Source: Plantago ovata
Taxonomy: Eukaryota; Streptophyta; Magnoliopsida; Lamiales; Plantaginaceae
Assembly: GCA_028274465.1 (NCBI GenBank)
Contig: CM051458.1
Span: 36,680,744-36,744,743 of the forward strand
Reading direction: 5' to 3'
DNA length: 64,000 nt
The notes under the pieces are model-generated. The model did not search any database and had not been told where the DNA came from. It saw only the letters and a list, made by a program, of their open reading frames with translations. Positions 33,541 to 45,721 of this stretch are shown one piece after another. A program made the translations under genes and the position numbers. The number at the start of each line of letters is the position of its first letter. The first letter of the stretch is position 1.

Positions 33541-35056
33541 AACTCCCCAAACCGAACCTTTGCTTGTCCTCAAGCAACTAAGCTAGACTCTAATGCAAAA
33601 AACATGCAAGACACAAAATGGAGTCTCATGCCAAATAAAATGAACTAATCTACTGAATCTACCAAAAAACATATGAACAAAAACCATATAAATTAAAGCA
33701 TGAATATAGGTTGAAGAATACCTCGATTGACTTATACACATCCACATAAGCACTTATGTCAAGACAAGATAGTCTCTCGTAACATTCTCTACCTAGACCT
33801 AGTCAGTGACGATGTAATGAAGCATGCTAAGATACGAATGATTGTCCCGTGCCTATGAAACTGAGGACTTACTGCTGTTCCACCATGTTAAGACTTTCCC
33901 TCAAAGAGGTCGAACCAGTACTGGCTCTCATCAAACGAAGGAGGGTTCCCGATAAAAGATAACACTCCCCTATTCTACCCATCTCTTAAGTAAAAGTCTT
34001 AAACTATTCACCACTTCCTGAATGGCTGGACGAGGGTGGTCTAGAACAGATGACACTCAAGACGAAAAAGATAAAAAAATAGAAAATTACAACACGATTA
34101 CGAACATTAATTGGAAAATAAGACACAACACTTTGCTAAACTGCTATTTGGCTTTCTTTTTGGACCCTTCCTTGCTTTTTTGGGGTCTTTTCTTTTTTTC
34201 TTTTTTTCTTCTTTCCAGATTCTTTTTTCTTTTTCTTTTTCTCTTTTTTTCCTGGAATTTTTGTTTCTTTTTTTTCGATTTTTTTTCTAGCCAGCAGTAG
34301 CATAACAAAAAGAGAAACAAAATGACTCACACGACTTCCCCAAACCTATTCGAAAGAATAGGTTGGAGTACAAAATTTACGGAAAAGGAAAAACAAACTC
34401 ACGGTACGGAAATGAAAAAACGAAAACAAGTCTATGATGGCGTAACCCCCTCCCCAAACCTATTCGGAAGAATAGGTTATAAACAAAGGATCACACAACC
34501 TCACACTACCTCCTTCCTAGGCATTTAGCAATCTCAAATCATGGTGAAGACTTGTTGCCTCTTAGGTACATAATTACTCGGGAAAACAACCATAAGACCC
34601 TAACATGCATCATCCTATTATAAAGGCCTTCGTGAACCGCAGTAGAGAAAACACCACTAAGTGATGTCGAGACTACCATTCTCAACTAAGTGCAATACAT
34701 AAATGTGACAAGCCAAGCGAGAAAAACCTCAAACAAATTCATAGAGATGAATCATACGATTAATGGCATAGTTAGTTGATCTACCCACTAAAAAAGTTCA
34801 AAAAATTCGGCAATAAACTCCATATAAAACATGCAAGACTATCCTAGGATGAATGTAGTGAATGCAACCTAAAAAATCTAAGAAAGCAGTAAACGTGCAA
34901 ATGCAAATGCAGACGGATAAAGCATGCGAGGTACTATACTCATCCTACCAATACCAAGCTCCAAGCTAACAACACTAGATCACTTAAATCCCATCCCCCC
35001 TCATGAAATTAACGCTAGTCCCTAGCAGTAAGAAAATGAGGAAATAAGATGTGATA
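33541..35056 (-). other. Element M 3' non-coding region
   Basis: No credible ORF. Homologous to 43030-44482 of element P and to 62661-64000 of element S. It includes long pyrimidine tracts on the plus strand (34150-34290) and two short hairpins around AACCTATTC-GAAA-GAATAGGTT (34342-34364; 34456-34478, with GGAA in the second). Confidence 0.7.
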
Positions 35057-35502
35057 CTAGATGTTACCCCATGTTTTGGCCTCGGTCGGCTGAGTATGCT
35101 GCTTGTGAGTTATTGGGACTGCTCTGGGAGCCTTATATATGATCATCGGGACTTGTGGTAGTGGCGGTAGCTCCATCGATAGATCGGATAGGACCAATTC
35201 AACCATCTGTATCATCATTGTCCCTACTGTCACGCACATCGTCACTAGTAGAGTTGCAGTGTCGAAGGGAATCTTCAAGATTGACCGCCTCTGTTATAGA
35301 ATCTTCCACCCGGTATCTCTCCAACAGGTTGTGAACTATTGAAGGGGAAAGGGCAGTGGTATCAGAACCTCCCTCTCCAATGTTTTACACCCCGTGGAGG
35401 TTATAGCAAGCTGCTCGGATATTCAGAGGTTGTTTTCCGTTTTTTCCTATGTCGACCACATTCTCTACAGTTGATGCTCCCGATGTCTATATGATGCTCC
35501 CT

Positions 35503-35943
35503 TTAGAGGCAGGCAAGGGGCACCCCAACGAGGGGCTGGGCACCCATGTCATTAAGTTTTGTAACCAAGCTAGCGCTTCGGAACCTTCTAGCAACTGCGA
35601 ACTCATGATTGAATCCGTCGCGGCGAGAATGTCCCGGTGCCTTCCAGTTCACTCGAACTTTGCAGTCCTTGTGATGGATTGCTGACGTAATAATGGTTTC
35701 TGTCCCTTCGCTGGTGCATGAATAGGCATAGGAGTCCTTACTCCAGGTGTACTCTAGCTCCTCCTCTTGGGTAATCCCCGACGTTGTTGCAAAACCCCTT
35801 GGCTCGAACGCACATCCAACGAGGTCACTCTTCTTGACATGGTTGTAATCGATCCCCCTCCAATACTTCATAGAAATCATACGGGAATGCTCCTTTCCCT
35901 TGGCATGGTTCCTACAAACAACAGTTAGTACCTCGTATGACAC
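35503..35943 (-). CDS. Unrecognised ORF inside element M
   Basis: An uninterrupted 146-residue reading starting MSYEVLTVVCRNHAKGKEHS. A TTGTTTGTAG acceptor-like site lies just inside it, so coding may begin at NHAKGKEHSRM. It contains MKYWRGIDYNHVKKSD, GCAFEPRGFATTSG, YTWSKDSYAYSC and WKAPGHSRRDGFNHEF. I do not recognise the family, and see no membrane segment. It is absent from the equivalent part of element P. Upstream (36440-36660, minus strand) there is UTR-like text and a possible donor (CTGAG-GTATCATCC). This could be a captured, once-spliced host gene piece. Confidence 0.35.
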   Translation of the reverse strand: MSYEVLTVVCRNHAKGKEHSRMISMKYWRGIDYNHVKKSDLVGCAFEPRGFATTSGITQEEELEYTWSKDSYAYSCTSEGTETIITSAIHHKDCKVRVNWKAPGHSRRDGFNHEFAVARRFRSASLVTKLNDMGAQPLVGVPLACL

Positions 35944-36683
35944 AAAACTGACTCATGCATATGCTAGTGTAAGAACGAAACACACAAGTGATAAAATCAA
36001 CAATCGAGCTCCCCAAACCTTAATGTCTAACCTAGCTTCTTCATCATGCAACATACCAATGTAACTACTACATGCAATACATCACATTATGCTCTTACTA
36101 GACAACCAATATCCTAGATAACAAGGCTCAATTCATACCATAGTAGCGAAAAATTCTACCATCATAAATCCTCATACTCAACAATTAAGCATTCTACCAT
36201 CAAATCCAACATCATTATACCAATAAACACAATCATATGCAAGAAATCAAAGATAAAGACATATTGCATAACAAGATATATCATCTAGTAGCAAAATTCC
36301 CAAATCAACAATCCAAGCAAAATTGACCATGCAATTGATAGTAAATAACACTTCTAATCACACAAACAACATACCCATGCATCAAATAAGCATAATTGAA
36401 GCTCAAAATAGAAAACCCCCAAATTCGAAAATTAGGGTTCTTAGGATGATACCTCAGATCTGAAAATCTAATGCATTAGGACGAAATCTGTTCGGATGAA
36501 AAGATAGATCACGTAATAGGCTTCGATTTAAGCTAAAGAACACTAAATTTGGTCAAGAAATGAAGAAGTTATGAGATTTTGAAGATGAAATCGCGATTTT
36601 CGGTTTTTGGGGAGGAGGAATGATGAAGATATGAAGAAATGAGGTAAAGAGGAAGAATCCGCGTTTTTGACTTACTGGAACCG

Positions 36684-36760
36684 TGGGGCGATTCGCCCCT
36701 GGTGTGGGCCGAGTCGCCCCACACGGGGCGATTCGCCCCTCATGTGGGGCGGTTCGCCCC
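36684..36760. repeat. GC-rich palindrome cluster in element M
   Basis: Four units of the type GGGGCGATTCGCCCC, GGGCCGAGTCGCCCC and GGGGCGGTTCGCCCC. They are the same kind of unit as in the LTR promoters of M, P and S, but here lie in the internal region after gag-protease. Confidence 0.85.
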
Positions 36761-37023
36761 GTGCTCCCCGATGCGGGGAGACGGTTCCTGTCGTCAGAAA
36801 ACGCGGTTTTAATCCCCAAAACCAATTTTCTCATAAAACCACTCGACAAATCTCACTCAAACATAAGCATATACGACACAGACATGAACAAATTCGCATA
36901 CGAGAAGCAAATAGTTCAAGAATGAATGCATGCAATAAAGAGGTAAAGAAAGCGATAAAAACTCCGGGTTGCCTCCCGGATAGCGTCATTGTTTAAAGTC
37001 TTTGACTCGACTCCTGTCTGCGC

Positions 37024-39180
37024 CTATCTCTTCTTTCTGCGGGTACTAGACTTCCCCTTCATTGATCTCCTCTCCATGCCACGAACCTGTGAATAAGAAA
37101 GAATATAGGTTGCAAGACCACAGTAGTGAGTAGTGAAAGAAATATCAGGCGGATCAGGTGGATCAGATATGGCTTGCAACATGTGTTGCTTGCCATCCAC
37201 TTCGATGGTGCAAGTTCTTTGGTTGATGTCCATCACGGAGCGTAGTTTAGTCAAGAACGTTCGCCCTAAGAGTATGACATCCCCCGTTCCAGGTGCAGAC
37301 GCCGGCATAACTACAAAATTGGTGTATACAGATGCTTCACCAATCTTGACCAACACATTTTTCACAACGCCTTCGGGTCTCATAAAGGATCCATCCGCCA
37401 GTTGCACAATAGCTCTATGCTCAGATAGTTTTCCAAGGCTACTCTTTTCAAACACATTTAAAGGGAGTATGTTTGAGTAGGATCCCGTGTCTAGTGTGGC
37501 ACGGACATCTTCAAGCTCACCAATCCCTACCTTAACATCGAAACTTTTAGGGAGTGGCTCGGGATCCTCTTGCTCCTCCTCACTTTCGTCAGAACCAAGG
37601 TCCTTCTCTTCTTCCTTAGCCTGTAGAAGTTCCTCCTTGCAACACTCGCACTTAGCAACCTTCTTGATGGTGATTTCGTCAGGTAGATCACCAGCTAGTG
37701 TAATGGCATTCGACTTCTCAGTGTTGCTAGGCAGTTTGCCTTGTTCCCTACTTGCTCCTCGGTCGATCAACTCTTGCATCTTTTGATGGGCAAGCCTAGT
37801 GCTCTCTTCCAACCTATCAACCCTTGCCCTAGTCTTCTCGGAATCTTCTTCATAATGTTTTAGAAAACTTTGTGTGTGATCAACCATCTTCTGCAAGTTC
37901 TCCATTAGTTGAGCCGACTTCGACTTCGGTGGCTCTTTCGGAGCGGGGTTTTCGCAGTGATCATTACCATAGTTTAGCCTGCTACGGTCTTGGTTAGGGC
38001 CATAAGTTTGGTTAGCCGGTACATATCCTTGATTGTTTCGGAATCCCCTTCTCCAAAATCCACCTCGAGGATTCCTACCGTCTTGTCCGTAGCTAACTTC
38101 TTGAGTACCAAACTCTGTAGCAAAGGCTTCCTCTTCGCCTCCTCGAGCCCAGTTGCCATCATCGTACGCCAGCTCCGATCTACACATATGAGCCCCATGC
38201 CCATAGTTCTTGCATATTCAGCATACTTCATTCGAAACAGTTGTTCCGGTGGCGCTCTTGAGGAATTGCTTCAATTCGTTGGTAAAGCACATGAATTGAT
38301 CCCCATTCCCCCTATACGTAGGGGCTTCTTGAGTCGGTGGAGCTTCAGGTCCACGTCTCCTAAGCATTTCTCTTGGGTCCTTGAACTGCGAACCCTTAGC
38401 AAGCCTTTCGAAAACTGCCCAGACGGCTTCTGCGGTTTCCTCCCAAATATTGCCTCGGCATTGGAAATCCACCACTTGTTGGTTCTCGAAGGTTAGTCCA
38501 TTGTAGAAGTGTTGGACTAGGTCAGAAAGTTCAAAACCATGGTAAGGGCACTTGTTCGTGAGATCTTGGAATCTCTCAAACGCGGTGTAGATGGTCTCAT
38601 CATAGTCCTGCTTGTATCCAGTGATTTGCGCCTTTAGCGCGGTAGTCAAGGTGTGAGGGAAGTATTTTTCCATGAAATCTGAAAAAACCTTCTCCCAAGT
38701 GTCCAGCGAGCCTGCTGGTAGAGAACTCAACCATGACTTGGCTCTGTCGCCAAGTCCCATAGCAAAAACCTTCATCCTTAACTCATCCGTTGTTATTTCA
38801 TCTCCGGGTCGTGGGAGTTGGTTGACGAAATCATCGATATCGTGCAAGTACCCCATCACATCTTCCCTGGATAAGCCATAGAACCTCTGAAGTTGTTGGA
38901 ATGCGTGGTTCTTGATTTCCAGATCTCGAGTTGCAGACGAAAGAACAATCGTCGGTCCCCTCATACGATCCTTGGTGGGTTGAACCCATGCTTTCAGTGG
39001 TCTAGCTTCTGCCATTCCGTCGATTTCCTTGAAAAGAATGTGTAGAGATTCAGAGAAATCGGTATCCTCTATTTCCTCTAGTGCACGCCTTTCGAGTAGT
39101 CGCCTTCTTTGGTGGTAGACTCTGTCGATCTCAGCAATTGAATCAGCAAGTGGAGTTCCTTTAGATCGTGTATTTGGCAT
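37024..39180 (-). pseudogene. Gag-protease of element M with one in-frame stop
   Basis: Starts MPNTRSKGTPLADS at 39180. The capsid region has EIKNHAFQQLQRFYGL, DRAKSWLSSLPAGSLDTW, FMEKYFPH and FERFQDLTNKCPYHGF, the Athila/Tat gag pattern. A CCHC zinc knuckle near 38220 reads C-x2-C-KNYG-H-GAHM-C, but the first x is a TGA stop (38218-38220). The same frame then continues about 390 residues: a coiled-coil-like stretch (EDSEKTRARVDRLEES) and a retropepsin with LDTGSYSNILPLNVF and DVILLGRTFL. The frame closes at RRKKR before any RT. The single stop is probably a point mutation. Confidence 0.85.
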
Positions 39181-39304
39181 ACACTATCTGTAACAGACTA
39201 GGAAAGCAGTATCAGAGAGAGATTAAAAAGGAAAACTAAAACTAATAGAATTAGGAATTGAATGCTGAAAATATAAAAAAATTAAACAGAAAAAAGGAGC
39301 ATAG

Positions 39305-39323
39305 TCCCCGGCAGCGGCGCCAA
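39305..39323 (-). promoter_or_regulatory. Primer-binding site of element M
   Basis: On the minus strand TTGGCGCCGCTGCCGGGGA, two bases inside the LTR end. Such TGGCGCCG-type primer sites are typical of Athila/Tat gypsy elements. Confidence 0.85.
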
Positions 39324-39325
39324 TT

Positions 39326-40189
39326 TGATGAACGCGGGTTTGTCGGTTCCGGTTCAAGCAAATAAATTTGTTATTTAGCCAAAGGCAATCCACAACTACA
39401 ACGAAAACCGTAGTGTAGCAGTAGAATGACTCGAGTGTCGTTCTCTCAGGACTATAACTAGCTTTATCTATTTAACAAGAGAATATAAAACAGCAGACGC
39501 AATAGCAAGGGGTTTTTCTAACAGATAATGGAGATTGGTGATAGTATGATCATTCAAAGCATAACGGGTCGATAATCATGCATAAATTCCTCGGTCTTGC
39601 ATGGAGATCTTTGATCAATCTAATGTCCAGTTGTAAATATTAAGCACTACGAAGATAATGGTCCTGAAAAGTCAATCTCTATTGTCCTATTGTGTTCCGT
39701 AATTATTCAACACTACGAAGATAAACTCACGTATAGGTCGACGAGGGTCCAATTGTGCATAATAATTAATACAACATACGAGAATTTAGGCTGAGCCTGA
39801 TCAACGAAATAAAGCAATAACACGGAGTATAATGCGCGATATAGCCATTAGCATGATTATCTTCCCTTCGCTAAGAATTCACATACTACCACCAACGATA
39901 AGTTTAGCTACCCATAATAGGCATGCAATCAACAGAAATCATAGAAGAAAACATGTTGAAAGATAAATAAGAATAAGTAGAATAAACTGTAAGATACAAT
40001 GTTACCGAAGGTTGTCAATCTCCAAAGAATTGCGATCCTACAAGCTCCAATCTTCTATGAAAAAGTGTCCCCTAAGCTACGAACCCCTAGAACAGGCTCT
40101 GGGAAGTTCCTACCTAAAACTACAGAGAAAGGTGAGAAAGTAGGTCTGAAAAAGTATGAATCTCGGAGAAAAACTGAGCAACTATATAT
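39326..40189 (-). repeat. 5' LTR of element M, inner part
   Basis: First 864 bp, read on the plus strand, of the right LTR. It is interrupted at ACTATATAT by element P and continues at 51294-51699. Confidence 0.9.
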
Positions 40190-41449
40190 TGATGAATGTG
40201 TATTTTACACTTTCATTCGAGTCTTTTTCACCTATTTCAGCTATCCTCTATGTTAATTTAGCTATATTTTAGTACATTTTATTAGAATAGTGTCACGTTT
40301 CCCTTTAGATTTTATTTTACAGGTTTTGGTTGAAATTCGGGGATTTTTGGGCAATTATATTGAAGTAGACAAGGAATTGGTGTTCCAGAAGCCTATTTGG
40401 AGTATCTGAAGGTTTCCGGATAGGATTTTGAGTCTAGGGGTCGAATCTGGAGGTTAGAAGGCCACTAGAAGTCAGAAACCGAGTCCGAAAAGGTGAAGAA
40501 ATCAAAATCCGCGTCGAAAAATGCGGAATTCCGCGAAAAAGACGGGGGGCGAACCGCCCCAGCCTGCGGCGAACCGCCCCAGAGATTATTTGGGGCCTAT
40601 ATAGTGCTCAGTTTTCTCTCCGAAAATCGTATCTTTCCAGACCTACTTTCTCACCTCTCTCTATAGTTTTAGGTAGGAACTTCCCGGGGCCTGTCCTGGG
40701 AGTTCCGTAGCTTAGGGGATACTTTTTCATAGCAGATTGGAGCTTGTAGGACCGCAATCATCCGGAGATTGACAACCTTCGGTAAGTTTGTATCTTACAG
40801 TTTTATCTACTTATTTTATTTATCTTTCAATATGTTTTCTTCTATGATTTCTGTTGATTGCATGCATATTATGAGTAGCTAAACTTATCATTGGTGGTAG
40901 TATGTGAATTTTTAGCGAGGGAAGATAATCATGCTAATGGCTATATCGCGCATTATATTCCGTGTCATTGCTTTATTTCGTTGATCAGTTGTAAACAAAA
41001 TTCTCGTATGTTGTATTGATTATTATGCACAATTGGACACTAGTCGACCATCAGACCAATTATCTTCGTAGTGTTGAATAATTACGGAACACATTAGGAC
41101 AACCGTGATTGACTAGTCAGACCAGATTATCTTCGTAGTGCTTAATACTTGCAACAGGACACTAGATTGATTCAAAGATCTCTATGCAAGACCGAGGAAT
41201 TTATGCATGATTATCGACCCATTATGCTAAGAAGGACCATACTATCACCAATCTCCATTATCTGCTAGAAACCCCCTATTGCTATCTGTCTGCTGTTTTT
41301 ATATTCTAAATTAGATTTGATAAAGCTAGTTATAGTCCTGAGAGAACGACACTCGAGTCATTCTGCTACTACACTACGGTTTTCGTTGTAGTTGTGGATT
41401 GCCTTTGGCTAATTACAAATTTATTTGATTGACCTTGACACGTTCATCA
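40190..41449 (+). repeat. 5' LTR of element P (1,260 bp)
   Basis: TGATGAATGTGTATTTTAC to CGTTCATCA. GC palindromes (GGGGGGCGAACCGCCCC and GCGGCGAACCGCCCC) at 40544-40584 are followed within about 15 bp by the TATA-like CCTATATAG. Most of the LTR closely matches M, but the U5 end (TTGACCTTGACACG) differs. Confidence 0.92.
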
Positions 41450-41451
41450 AA

Positions 41452-41470
41452 TTGGCGCCGTTGCCGGGGA
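41452..41470 (+). promoter_or_regulatory. Primer-binding site of element P
   Basis: TTGGCGCCGTTGCCGGGGA two bases after the LTR, of the Athila/Tat type. Confidence 0.9.
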
Positions 41471-41702
41471 CTATACTCCTTTTTTCTATTTAATTTGTTT
41501 ATATTTACAGCTTTAGATTCCTAATTCTACTAGTTTTAGTTTTCCTTTTCAATCTCTCTCTGATACTGCTTTCCTAGTCTGTTTCTAATTTCCCTTTCCT
41601 AGCCTTAGTAGTATTCGATATCTAGATTTATTCTCGATTTTTCGAAATTTCTAACGAGGCTAATTTTTAGTTTTGAGTTACTCTTACTACAGACATACAG
41701 GT

Positions 41703-43028
41703 ATGATGTCCATGCGCGCTCGCATGACACCCCAATTCTCGCAGGTGAGGAGAGGATCTTCCATATACCCGGAAGACGAGTTAAGGAGGTATGAGGTGAC
41801 GGAGTCCATGGTGAGGTACTTACCGAGGTACGAAGATGGAGTAGGGATGGACCCATGGAGTTTCATTCGATCCTATGTGGAGGAAATAGAAAGAATTCTA
41901 GCAGAAGGGTTTACTAAGGACCAATTATGCAGGAAACTATTTTCTTTTGCTCTTGGGTATGAGCCGAGGCGTTGGATTGCAAGGTTTGAACCAGGATCGC
42001 TGAAAACTTGGGGCCAAGTAGTAGAGGAGTTCTTGGCGCGGTTCATGCCTTATCATAAGACAATTGCCTTACGTGATAGGATCCAATATTTCGAGCAAGG
42101 AGAGTATGAGCAGTTTTGTGACGCCTACGAACGTTTTGAGATGTATAAACGTGAGTGCCCCCATCACCGTTTCGAAGATGGAGAGTTGATTTGGTGCTTC
42201 GTTGGTGGACTTCGTGAAGAGGAACGACTTAGAGTGGATCAGTTGAGCGACGGTCTGGGAGAATGTACGGTCGACGAGGCAGAAGAAGTCCTCCGTAAGT
42301 ACGCCAGAGGTTCAACACAATCCGATGAGGTCATACCAATTCACATCACCTCAAAGGAAGTAGATCGAGGTGAAGCAGGAAGCTCATCCGAGGAGTATTT
42401 TGAAACCGAAGAAATCGGTGAGGAAGATGCACATGCCGAGAAAGTTGAAGATGACCTTCGTATAGCAAAAGTTGTTGAAGAAGTTGAAGTAATTGAGCAT
42501 CTTACGGAAGAATTCAGCTTGTTGAATTGTGCTGAAGTAGAAGAGGTTCGAGAACTTGAAGAGGAGAAAGGATTGGAAGGCGACGCCCCCCTGGAGGTGG
42601 GGGGCGAGTCGCCCAGCATGGGGGGAGAACCGCCTCCCATGACCAGTGAGCTGGACGACCCCAGCTCCCCTGTTTCTTTACTCCCAGACATTCGCATCAA
42701 TCCAAAACCACTTCCTTCCGTTACTACTGAGGTTCTTAAGTACAAAGAGGTGAATCTACTTCTCCGAGGTGGAAAGCTTGACAAGCAAGATACACAGGAG
42801 CCACCACTAAACAAGCACCTCGATGAAGTCAAAGTGAATGTCCTCCTATTGATGAAGTCCTTATTGGATATGCCTGCAAAGCAAACTAGTCCATTCACCA
42901 TGGTGAGATCTTTGAGGCTTCCTAGGTCTATTTGCTACATCGGACCAAGAGAATGGCGGCCACCGTGGGGAGGTACTCTTGAGTCCATTCTTGAATACTC
43001 AGCCGACCGAGGCCAAACCGTCCGGTAA
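41703..43028 (+). CDS. Gag-like protein of element P
   Basis: The first ATG is at 41703; the frame is open from 41673. The product is 441 residues. The capsid-like core has MDPWSFIRSYVEEIERI, LFSFALGYEPRRWIARF, GSLKTWGQVVEEFLARFMP, FEMYKRECPHHRF and LIWCFVGGLREEER, matching the general gypsy capsid layout. It is clearly diverged from the gag of M. An acidic Glu-rich tail follows (ETEEIGEEDAHAEKVEDD), then a segment encoded by GC palindromes (EVGGESPSMGGEPPP, 42581-42640), then a basic end (PREWRPPWGG). There is no zinc knuckle or protease. The ORF is intact, so the product could still supply or interfere with particle formation for related elements. Confidence 0.8.
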   Translation: MMSMRARMTPQFSQVRRGSSIYPEDELRRYEVTESMVRYLPRYEDGVGMDPWSFIRSYVEEIERILAEGFTKDQLCRKLFSFALGYEPRRWIARFEPGSLKTWGQVVEEFLARFMPYHKTIALRDRIQYFEQGEYEQFCDAYERFEMYKRECPHHRFEDGELIWCFVGGLREEERLRVDQLSDGLGECTVDEAEEVLRKYARGSTQSDEVIPIHITSKEVDRGEAGSSSEEYFETEEIGEEDAHAEKVEDDLRIAKVVEEVEVIEHLTEEFSLLNCAEVEEVRELEEEKGLEGDAPLEVGGESPSMGGEPPPMTSELDDPSSPVSLLPDIRINPKPLPSVTTEVLKYKEVNLLLRGGKLDKQDTQEPPLNKHLDEVKVNVLLLMKSLLDMPAKQTSPFTMVRSLRLPRSICYIGPREWRPPWGGTLESILEYSADRGQTVR

Positions 43029-43029
43029 C

Positions 43030-44482
43030 ATCTAGTATCACTTTTTATTTACTCATTCTCTTTTGCTAGGGACTAGCTTAAGTTTTATGAGGGGGATGGG
43101 ATGTGAACCATGATGTTAAGTATTGTTTGGCTTTGTGATGTTGAGTAGGATAGTCTTGTTTTTTTTAATTGCATTTGCACGTTTACTGCTTTCCTAGGAT
43201 AGTCTTGCATGTTTTATATGGAGTTTATTGCCAAATTTTTTGAACTTTTTTGTCGGGTAGATCAACTAATTATGCCATTAATCGTATGCTTCATCTCTAT
43301 GAATTTGTTTGAGGTTTTTCTCGCTTGGCTTGTCACATTTATGTATAGCACTTAGTTAATCTTGGTAGTCTCGACATCACTTAGTGGTGTTTTCTCTACT
43401 GCGGTTCACGAAGGCCTTTATAATAGGATGATGCATGTTAGGGTCTTATGGTTGTTTCCCGAGTAATTATGTACCTAAGAGGCAACAAGTCTTCACCATG
43501 CTTTGAGATTGCTAATGCCTAGGAAGGAGGTAGTGTGAGGTTGTGTGATCCTTTGTTTATAACCTATTTTTCCGAGAGGGGGTTACACCATCGTTAGACT
43601 TGTTTCTGTTTTTCATTTTCGTATCGTGAGTTTATTTTTCCTTTTTCCGTAAGTTTTGTACTCCAACCTATTCTTTCGAATAGGTTTGGGGAAGTCGTGT
43701 GAGTCATTTTGTTTCTCTTTTTATTATGCTACTGCTGGCTAGAAAAAAATCGAAAAAAAAAGAAAAAGAAATATTCCAGAAAAAAAGGAGAAAAAGAAAA
43801 AAGAATCTGGAAGGAAAAAAAGAAAAAAAGAAAAGACCCCAAAAAAGCAAAGAAGGATCCAAAAAAGAAAGCCAAATAGCAGTTTAGCAAAGTGTTGAGT
43901 CTTTTCCATTTTTGTATTGTTCGTAATCGTGTTGTAATTTTCTATTTTTTATTTTTTTTGTCTTGAGTGTCATCTGTTCTAGACCACCCTCGTCCTGCCA
44001 TTCAGGAAGTGGTGAATAGCTTAAGACTTTACTTGAGAGATGGGTAGAATAGGGGAGAGTTATCTTTTATAGGGAACCCTCCTTCGTTTGATGAGAGTCA
44101 GTACTGGTTCGACCTCTTTTGAGGAAAAGTCTTAACATGGTGGAACAGCAGTAAGTCCTCAGTTTCATAGGCACGGGGCAACTATTCGTATCTTAGCATG
44201 CATCATTACGTCGTCACTAACTAGGTCCAGGTAGAGAATGTTACGAGAGACTATCTTGTTTTGACATAAGTGCTTATGTGGATGTGTATAAGTCAATCGA
44301 GGTATTCTTCAACCTATATTCATGCTTTGATTCGTATGGTTTTTGTTCATATGTTTTTTGGTAGATTCAGTAGATTAGTTCATTTTATTTGGCATGAAAC
44401 TCCATTTTGTGTCTTGCATGTATTTTGTATTAGAGTCTAGCTTAGTTGCTTGAGGACAAGCAAAGGTTCGGTTTGGGGAGTT
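43030..44482 (+). other. Element P 3' non-coding region
   Basis: No gene. Reverse-complement homolog of 33541-35056. Contains a purine-rich tract (43740-43870), a hairpin CCTATTC-TTTC-GAATAGG (43663-43688) and the terminal purine tract before the LTR. Confidence 0.75.
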
Positions 44483-45721
44483 TGATGAATGTGTATTTTA
44501 CACTTTCATTCGAGTCTTTTTCACCTATTTTAGCTATCCTCTATGTTAATTTAGCTATATTTTAGTACATTTTATTAGAATAGTGTCACGTTTCCCTTTA
44601 GATTTTATTTTACAGGTTTTGGCTGAAATTCGGGGATTTCTGGGCAATTATATTGAAGTTGACAAGGAATTGGTGTTCCAAAAGCCTATTTGGAGTATCT
44701 GAAGGTTTCCGGATAGGATTTGGAGTCTAGGGTCGAATCTGGAGGTTAGAAGGCCACTAGAAGTCAGAAACCGAGTCCGAAAAGGAGAAGAAATCCAAAT
44801 CCGCGTCGAAAAACGCAGAATTCCGCGAAAAAGACGGGGGGCGAACCGCCCCAGGCTGCGGCGAACCGCCCCAGAGATTATTCGGGGCCTATATATAGTG
44901 CTCAGTTTTCTCTCCGAAAATCATATCTTTCCAGACCTACTTTCTCACCTCTCTCTATAATTTTAGGTAGGAACTTCCCGGGGCCTGTCCTGGGAGTTCC
45001 GTAGCTTAGGGGATACTTTTTCATAGCAGATTGGAGCTTGTAGGACCGCAATCATCCGGAGATTGACAACCTTCGGTAACTTTGTATCTTACAGTTTTAT
45101 CTACTTATTTTATTTAGACTTAATTACTTTTGATACCCCCACTAAACAGCTACTTTTCATCCTAGTCCATCTATCGCGGAAAATTACAAAAAAACCCAAG
45201 TCATCGTCCGGTGTTGACTCCGGCGTTGTCTCTCTCCTCCAATTTTAACATCCAAACACGGCCTTATATTAAAAACACTATTTTTGTCTGTTAGGGAATT
45301 AAATACACAGAAATTAAAACCAAACCCTTATTTCCCCTTTTGCTCTGTCCCGCTTGTTCTTCACCACCTCCATTAACGCTTCCCTCCACCTCAATTTCCA
45401 ACCATAATCGATCGAATTTTGGTGAAAACCTGTTGCGTCGTCATCTCTGTTTCATTGGCGCACTGTATCGACGACTTTGGTGGGCCGCATTACGTTATCG
45501 GCGACTGGAAATACGGTATGTTATTCGAACTTCAATTTTACTTTTTTTTTTGCTAATTCATGTTGTTTAGGGTCCTATGGTATCATATTTGCATAATAGT
45601 TTGGCCGGATTGCTGTTAATATTAGTTTCCATTTGAACTAGGGTTTATACGAGATTTCTGCTCAATTTCTTTTCTTTTTCTTTTTGTTTTTTTTTTCCAG
45701 TTTGCTGTGGTATTGGAAATC

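Noticed and set aside
34022-34330. Phe- and Lys-rich open frames
   Set aside because: Products of the pyrimidine tract in M's 3' non-coding region; the same holds for 43699-43887 and 63231-63500.
39305-39323. tRNA-like sequence
   Set aside because: It is a primer-binding site complementary to a tRNA 3' end. No cloverleaf is present; the same applies at 41452-41470.
42341-42901. Ser-rich ORF opposite P's gag
   Set aside because: Antisense of the Glu-rich coding tail.
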